From Bacilli bacterium (GTDB taxonomy: Bacteria > Bacillota_I > Bacilli_A > RFN20 > CAG-826), in contig JAFZRR010000019.1 of assembly GCA_017619815.1 (NCBI GenBank), positions 1-25,744 on the forward strand: a stretch of 25,744 nucleotides of DNA, written 5' to 3'. Shown piece by piece: positions 22,286-25,744 of this stretch; position 1 is the stretch's first letter, and the number at the start of each line of letters is the position of its first letter. The translations under genes were made by a program, and so were the position numbers. Under the pieces are notes generated by a model. It saw only the letters and a list, made by a program, of their open reading frames with translations. It made no database searches and was not told where the DNA came from.

Positions 22286-24185
22286 GAACGTCTCCTTTAA
22301 TAATTAAATGAGCAAGATATTCATTAATAGTATCTTGGAAATCCTGTTGATTGAGTTTTGAATAGTCGGTGTCCATATATGCTTCGCACAACCATTCATC
22401 AGTATCTTTGACACATTGTTTTATCGTCAAGCCTTCTTTAACTTCTTTTTCTCTATAAAGTCTTAACCATTCTGCTTTAATGGCATCCCATTTATTAAAA
22501 GCATCAATTCTGCCAAGTTTTTTTCTCTTGACGAATCCGTCGTCTTTGTAATAACCAAAGAAAGTAGAAACGGAGCTGTTGTGTGGAACTTTCGCTTTCC
22601 AAATCATAACGCAAACATTTGTTCCGGCACCTTGACCATAAAAGATATCTTTCGGCATTGAGAAAACTGCTTCTAATGTGTGATGTTCAAACAATCTCTT
22701 TCTAACATCTTTAAATTTGGTACCAATAGCACTACTCATTGGACAAACAATTGCAACTTCTCCGCCTTGCTCTAAAAGAGAAAGTTCCTGCTCTAAGAAA
22801 GCTAATTCAACATGATCCTTTTGAGAGTATGGAGGATTTAGCAAACCTTTATTTAAAGCTATATTATTTCCTTTTGTATCTTTAAGATTTTTTAGTCTAT
22901 TAATGGTTTTATCGTCAAAACAATCGCCATGAATAATATGAGATTTACCATCCTTTCGAATAATCATATTTGCTAACGCTAAAGTATGAATATCTGAATC
23001 CTGTTCAATGCCATAAAGATTGTTTTTTCTAATATATTCAATTTCCTCAGGAGTCGATGCCTGTTTAAACATTTTTCCCATGGCTGTTACTAAGAAAGCA
23101 CCAGATCCACAGCAAATATCAACAACTTTAGAATTCTTATCAATATTAATCAAATCTGCCATGAACTCAGTTAAATGCTGTGGAGTTAAAACAATTCCAA
23201 GGCTGTTTCCATCGCCCGAAGAATAACTAATAAATTCATGATAAAACACGCCTAAAGCATCGATTGTATTTCCAACATAATCCATCATCGGTTTAATTTT
23301 CATTTCCAATTGATTAATGTACCAGCGTAAAGAATTATCATCAGAAAGTGGGGTTTCTTTTAATTTAATTACAGACTTAATATCGTTAAACTTTGTAACA
23401 ATTTCATTAATTTTGTCGTTGTCTATTTCGCCATCATTTAACACTCGTTTAATGGCAGAACAACATTGATCCAATAAAGTATCGAAGCTTGTCATATTTA
23501 CATAATCATTGCTGAAACTATCATCTTGTAACGCAATCAAAACGCCAGCAATAAAAAGTGGTTTTTGTTTTTCTGTCATCTTATTGATTCTCAGAGAATC
23601 ATGTATTTCAGCAGCTGTTTGTTGCACCTCGCCCAAACTATATTGTTTTTGGACTTTGCTGCCCTTAACTAATTTGAGATAATTTTCAGGTTCTAAAATA
23701 ATATTTTTGGCTTTTTTAAGTTCCATTGGAGCGGCTTGATTTTTTACCCAGTAAAAAGCATCAACAAGCATTTCGTTTTTCTTTGAACCTGATATACCAA
23801 CAGCCACAACATTAAAGAATTGGGAAAGGAATTTTGCATAATACAATGCACCATCGACAGCATAATCTTTTGGTTTATTAAAAGAAGGTGATGAATGCTT
23901 GCTTGTCGTCTTTTTACACTCAACCACAATGATGGTGTTTAAATCGCTTTTTAAAGTAATTATGTATTCTGGCTTTGCGTGGCCCGTTCCACCAAGCGAA
24001 TAATCCGTCAGTTCACATTCATCAGGCTTTCCACCAGCTTTCTGCAAAGCTTTATTAATGTTTGAATTAGGAGTATGCTCGCCTTGAACATAAACAAAAC
24101 CAAATTCATTTTCGCCATATTGAGCAATTTTCATCTCTTCTTCAGTTATTTTTTCTGTATGTCTTTCTATTTTTGCTGTTGCCAT
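22275..24185 (-). CDS. BcgI-like Type IIB restriction endonuclease/N6-adenine methyltransferase (RM subunit)
   Basis: A 636-aa single polypeptide carrying both cleavage and modification; BcgI A is 637 aa. The N-terminal PD-(D/E)XK nuclease domain shows P72-E73 in AKPEYIITL and E89-x-K91 in IIVVECKKT. The middle is the helical HsdM-type N-terminal region (DTLLDQCCSAIKRVL, VFYHEFISYS). The gamma-class methyltransferase has motif I VVDICCGSGAFLV (about 350-362) and catalytic NPPY (450-453) in GLLNPPYSQKDH, followed by VAIVCPMSSAIG. The C-terminal helices probably contact the specificity subunit. GAGGT lies before the ATG. With the downstream S subunit it should form an enzyme that methylates its site and cuts on both sides. 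No separate HsdR is present or needed. Both motif sets look intact. Confidence 0.9.
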   Translation of the reverse strand: MATAKIERHTEKITEEEMKIAQYGENEFGFVYVQGEHTPNSNINKALQKAGGKPDECELTDYSLGGTGHAKPEYIITLKSDLNTIIVVECKKTTSKHSSPSFNKPKDYAVDGALYYAKFLSQFFNVVAVGISGSKKNEMLVDAFYWVKNQAAPMELKKAKNIILEPENYLKLVKGSKVQKQYSLGEVQQTAAEIHDSLRINKMTEKQKPLFIAGVLIALQDDSFSNDYVNMTSFDTLLDQCCSAIKRVLNDGEIDNDKINEIVTKFNDIKSVIKLKETPLSDDNSLRWYINQLEMKIKPMMDYVGNTIDALGVFYHEFISYSSGDGNSLGIVLTPQHLTEFMADLINIDKNSKVVDICCGSGAFLVTAMGKMFKQASTPEEIEYIRKNNLYGIEQDSDIHTLALANMIIRKDGKSHIIHGDCFDDKTINRLKNLKDTKGNNIALNKGLLNPPYSQKDHVELAFLEQELSLLEQGGEVAIVCPMSSAIGTKFKDVRKRLFEHHTLEAVFSMPKDIFYGQGAGTNVCVMIWKAKVPHNSSVSTFFGYYKDDGFVKRKKLGRIDAFNKWDAIKAEWLRLYREKEVKEGLTIKQCVKDTDEWLCEAYMDTDYSKLNQQDFQDTINEYLAHLIIKGDVHES

Positions 24186-24263
24186 AGCGATACCTCGTTT
24201 AAAAGCAAATATATGTCATTATGTAAATAATAGCATAAAGTTTTTTTCTTAAAAATCTATTTA

Positions 24264-24291
24264 ATAAGAAAAACCTCCATTTCGCTGGAGG
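24264..24291 (-). terminator. Terminator of the structured RNA
   Basis: Minus strand stem CCTCCA/TGGAGG (24291-24274) with a 6-nt loop, followed by TTTTTCTT. It lies about 80 nt before the restriction gene, separating the RNA from it. Confidence 0.85.
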
Positions 24292-24408
24292 CATGCTAAC
24301 TACTGTTTCCGTAGTCGAATGTGCTCTTCCTTTTAACGAGCCCAAGGCACGACGCTAAACTCGGTTCCGCGATAACTTTGGAACACCTTCGAAGCATTCT
24401 AGACTGCT
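24264..24408 (-). ncRNA. Structured RNA of about 145 nt with own promoter and terminator; possibly 6S-like
   Basis: A consensus promoter reads into a gene-free stretch that folds extensively and ends in an intrinsic terminator. Helices on the minus strand: P1 pairs 24397-24393 with 24297-24293 (AUGCU/AGCAU); P2 pairs UCGAA (24392-24388) with UUCGA (24319-24315) and GUGUUCC (24386-24380) with GGAAGAGCAC (24330-24321); an apical hairpin CGAG/CUCG is extended by G-U pairs; a side hairpin ACUAC/GUAGU lies at 24315-24299. The 3' strand UUAAAA-N8-ACAUUC followed by a small hairpin resembles the UUAAAA-N10-ACAUUC plus hairpin of E. coli 6S RNA. This is suggestive only, as the RNA is shorter than usual 6S and carries a terminator. 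No tRNA, SRP, tmRNA or T-box signature is seen. Confidence 0.62.
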
Positions 24409-24415
24409 TGAGATT

Positions 24416-24443
24416 ATTATAATAAAAATCAATCTAGATTCAA
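24416..24443 (-). promoter_or_regulatory. Promoter of the structured RNA
   Basis: Minus strand TTGAAT (24443-24438), 16-bp spacer, perfect TATAAT (24421-24416); predicted start near 24408. The -35 overlaps the stop codon of the XRE gene. Confidence 0.7.
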
Positions 24444-24982
24444 TCTTTTGTCACAAATTTTAGAATGTCATCAACACTTCTATCAAAGATTTTGCAAAAT
24501 AAATACAAATATTCAATTGATGGTACGATTTCACCTTTTTCAATTCTTTGAATTGTTCGAGTGCTGACTTTTATTGTTTTAGATAACTCCACCTTCGATG
24601 TTAAATTCTTTTTTCTAATTGTTTCTAACAATATGCCGAGGATTACCTTATCGATATGGCCTTTTATAATTTGTTCATCAAAGAAAACTTGAACATATTT
24701 AGCATAAGCGGAACGCAAGTATTCATTATCATATTGTTTTAAATCATAATCATCGACCATCAACTCAATTGCAGATCTTTCTTTTAAAGTAAGCAAACTA
24801 AAAAATCTAGCATCAGCAAGAAGGAACTTTCTGTACGCTAGATATTCTTCGGGTTTGTGTCGATAGTAGCCATGTTCCATGCCGTTAAACACAACATGAA
24901 CTACTGACCTATACGTTTTAACGTATCTTTTGAATGAAAGGAATGTTTTATAAATTCTACAAGAGGTGACGTGTTTCCACAT
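24440..24982 (-). CDS. XRE-family DNA-binding protein with an uncharacterised N-terminal domain
   Basis: A protein of up to 180 aa. The C-terminal 65 residues are a Cro/CI-type helix-turn-helix (LLETIRKKNLTSKVELSKTI, KVSTRTIQRIEKGEIVPSIE, YLYLFCKIFDRSVDDIL). The N-terminal part (HKPEEYLAYRKFLLADARFF, SLLTLKERSAIELMVDDYDL) is helical and matches nothing I know. The longest frame starts inside the upstream gene with a 26-nt overlap and no clear ribosome binding site. An internal ATG at 24880 (MEHGYYRHKPEEY) would give 146 aa starting at the likely folded region, so the start is uncertain. The stop is TGA, showing that UGA is not read as Trp. It probably works with the AbiEi-like protein, but could also control the restriction genes or the RNA. 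Confidence 0.75.
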   Translation of the reverse strand: MWKHVTSCRIYKTFLSFKRYVKTYRSVVHVVFNGMEHGYYRHKPEEYLAYRKFLLADARFFSLLTLKERSAIELMVDDYDLKQYDNEYLRSAYAKYVQVFFDEQIIKGHIDKVILGILLETIRKKNLTSKVELSKTIKVSTRTIQRIEKGEIVPSIEYLYLFCKIFDRSVDDILKFVTKD

Positions 24983-25613
24983 AAATATCTACTGCTCTAT
25001 TAGATATATCCATATCTTCGAGTAGATCTGCAAGTCTTACTACGTCATTTCCTGAATATCCGCCTTTGATGCACTTCATTCCTAAATCTGTGTATGCGCT
25101 GGCGTACTTCTCTAAAAGTTCGTTATATTTTTCTAAATGTTTGAGATCAACTAGACGTCGATTCACGATTAATTCTAAAGCTACACATATCTCATATGAG
25201 CCTAAAGAACCACTTCCATAATGAGTAAAGTTAAAAGTAACTAAGAAAGGTCCCACATGTTCTTCACGGCTAGCTCTTGCTGTTCTTACAACAATAGTTT
25301 CGGGTTTCTTATCTAAGAGACCGAGTTCATAGAACAATGATTCACCTCTTAGCATGCCAACTCTAATTTCGCCTTCGAACAAATAATAATTTAAAAGTCT
25401 TTCTTCGTCGGTTTTATCTGATTCACCAATAAGGTACATTCCTTTTGAGTATTGTCTTAAAAGACCGGATTTTGCTAGTCTCCTAACGATCTGTCGGACA
25501 TTATCATATGAAATATCTTTAAATACGTTTTCTGCTAAATAGCCAACATCGAAGACACCGCCTTGATTGGCTAAACAGTATTCTTTAATAATTGTAGATT
25601 CTTTCATCACCAC
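24957..25613 (-). CDS. AbiEi/DUF6088-like winged-helix protein (possible Type IV antitoxin)
   Basis: A protein of about 218 aa. The N-terminal 65 residues form a winged helix with the AbiEi-style layout (FDVGYLAENVFKDISYDNVR, QIVRRLAKSGLLRQYSKGMY), as in antitoxins that bind their own promoter. The C-terminal part has the AbiEi-like sequence RVGMLRGESLFYELGLL, then IVVRTARASREEHVG and a helical end (VVRLADLLEDMDI). No nucleotidyltransferase (AbiEii) follows; the next gene is an XRE protein, so this is not a standard AbiE pair. AAGGAGG lies 8 nt before a GTG at 25613, with an in-frame ATG at 25607, so either may be the start. A perfect 13-bp palindrome overlaps the -10 region, consistent with autoregulation. 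Confidence 0.7.
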   Translation of the reverse strand: MVMKESTIIKEYCLANQGGVFDVGYLAENVFKDISYDNVRQIVRRLAKSGLLRQYSKGMYLIGESDKTDEERLLNYYLFEGEIRVGMLRGESLFYELGLLDKKPETIVVRTARASREEHVGPFLVTFNFTHYGSGSLGSYEICVALELIVNRRLVDLKHLEKYNELLEKYASAYTDLGMKCIKGGYSGNDVVRLADLLEDMDISNRAVDIYVETRHLL

Positions 25614-25635
25614 GGTTTTTTCCTCCTTATTTTGC

Positions 25636-25648
25636 GTGACACTGTCAC
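25636..25648. promoter_or_regulatory. Palindromic operator at the AbiEi-like gene promoter
   Basis: Perfect 6-1-6 inverted repeat GTGACA-C-TGTCAC, overlapping the -10 (25651-25646). The half-site with its flank, TGTCACATATTT, recurs at 25726-25737, where a diverged TGACA (25701-25705) faces it. Probably bound by the AbiEi-like or XRE protein. Confidence 0.65.
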
Positions 25649-25674
25649 ATATTTTGATAATTTGATGAGGTCAA
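25646..25674 (-). promoter_or_regulatory. Candidate promoter of the AbiEi-like gene
   Basis: Minus strand TTGACC (25674-25669), 17-bp spacer, TATGTG (25651-25646), about 30 nt before the GTG start. The -35 is good and the -10 weak, as is common at regulated promoters. Confidence 0.5.
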
Positions 25675-25744
25675 CTTAATACTTGTGTATTAAAAGAAAA
25701 TGACACTCTGTGTACTAGACACGAATGTCACATATTTCTTCGTG

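Noticed and set aside
24264..24408. T-box or other riboswitch controlling the restriction gene
   Set aside because: The T-box core (AGGGTGGAACCGCG with antiterminator) is absent, and the downstream gene has its own ribosome binding site about 80 nt past the terminator and is not an amino-acid gene.
24264..24408. SRP RNA, tmRNA or RNase P RNA
   Set aside because: No GGAAGGAAGCAG SRP core, no tRNA-like CCA end, and far too short for tmRNA or RNase P.
21290..25613. Prophage or integrative element
   Set aside because: No integrase, phage structural or conjugation gene is present; the genes read as a defence cluster only.
1..25744. Mycoplasma-type code (UGA as Trp)
   Set aside because: All genes are full length with UGG for Trp, and TGA ends the XRE and antitoxin genes.

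Overview
The window looks like a chromosomal piece of a low-GC Bacilli-type bacterium, probably an uncultured gut or animal-associated lineage near the Mollicutes/Erysipelotrichia. Supporting signs are the AT-rich sequence, strong AAGGAGG ribosome binding sites, TTGACA/TATAAT promoters, T-rich intrinsic terminators, a CdaA-type c-di-AMP cyclase, and large surface proteins with Listeria/Bacteroides-type repeats and BspA-like leucine-rich repeats. TAA, TAG and TGA all act as stops and tryptophan is TGG, so the code is the standard bacterial one, not the mycoplasma code. Nearly every gene is on the minus strand; deoD is the exception.

Layout. (1) 1-2529, housekeeping: 5' part of a diadenylate cyclase, a small basic winged-helix protein, purine nucleoside phosphorylase (deoD) and a hemolysin III/TrhA membrane protein. 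(2) 2658-5316, heavy-metal efflux: an ArsR-type repressor with a cysteine-rich insert and a Zn/Cd/Pb P1B-ATPase, behind a promoter carrying two matching palindromic operators. (3) 5363-6444, a toxin-antitoxin pair in which the RelE/ParE-like toxin is fused to a GNAT acetyltransferase domain. (4) 6539-6877, tRNA-Gly(CCC), tRNA-Val(GAC) and tRNA-Thr(CGT), with an inverted copy of the tRNA-Val 3' end around its terminator. (5) 6928-8460, a CrtI-like FAD oxidoreductase. (6) 8561-11466, a P2-type cation ATPase under a yybP-ykoY Mn2+ riboswitch, which points to manganese export.

(7) 11559-21087, a cell-surface signalling module. A 56-aa VbhA-like protein with the Fic-inhibitor motif opens a tightly packed operon with a seven-TM degenerate sensor kinase, a membrane histidine kinase and a LuxR/NarL-type response regulator. 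Downstream lie a BspA-like lipoprotein and an 1116-aa surface protein. The two surface genes share the same upstream arrangement (an 11-bp CGCATA element, 10 bp, then a 20-bp AATGTGC palindrome), so they are candidate targets of the regulator.

(8) 21227-25744, a defence island: a BcgI-like Type IIB restriction-modification pair, tandem 20-bp repeats behind it, a ~145-nt structured RNA with its own promoter and terminator (6S-like features), an XRE regulator, and an AbiEi-like winged-helix protein with a palindromic operator on its promoter.

The most unusual items are the RelE-GNAT fusion, the VbhA-like protein in a two-component operon, the duplicated upstream cassettes, and the structured RNA inside the defence island. 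All function calls come from reading the sequence; no database search was run.
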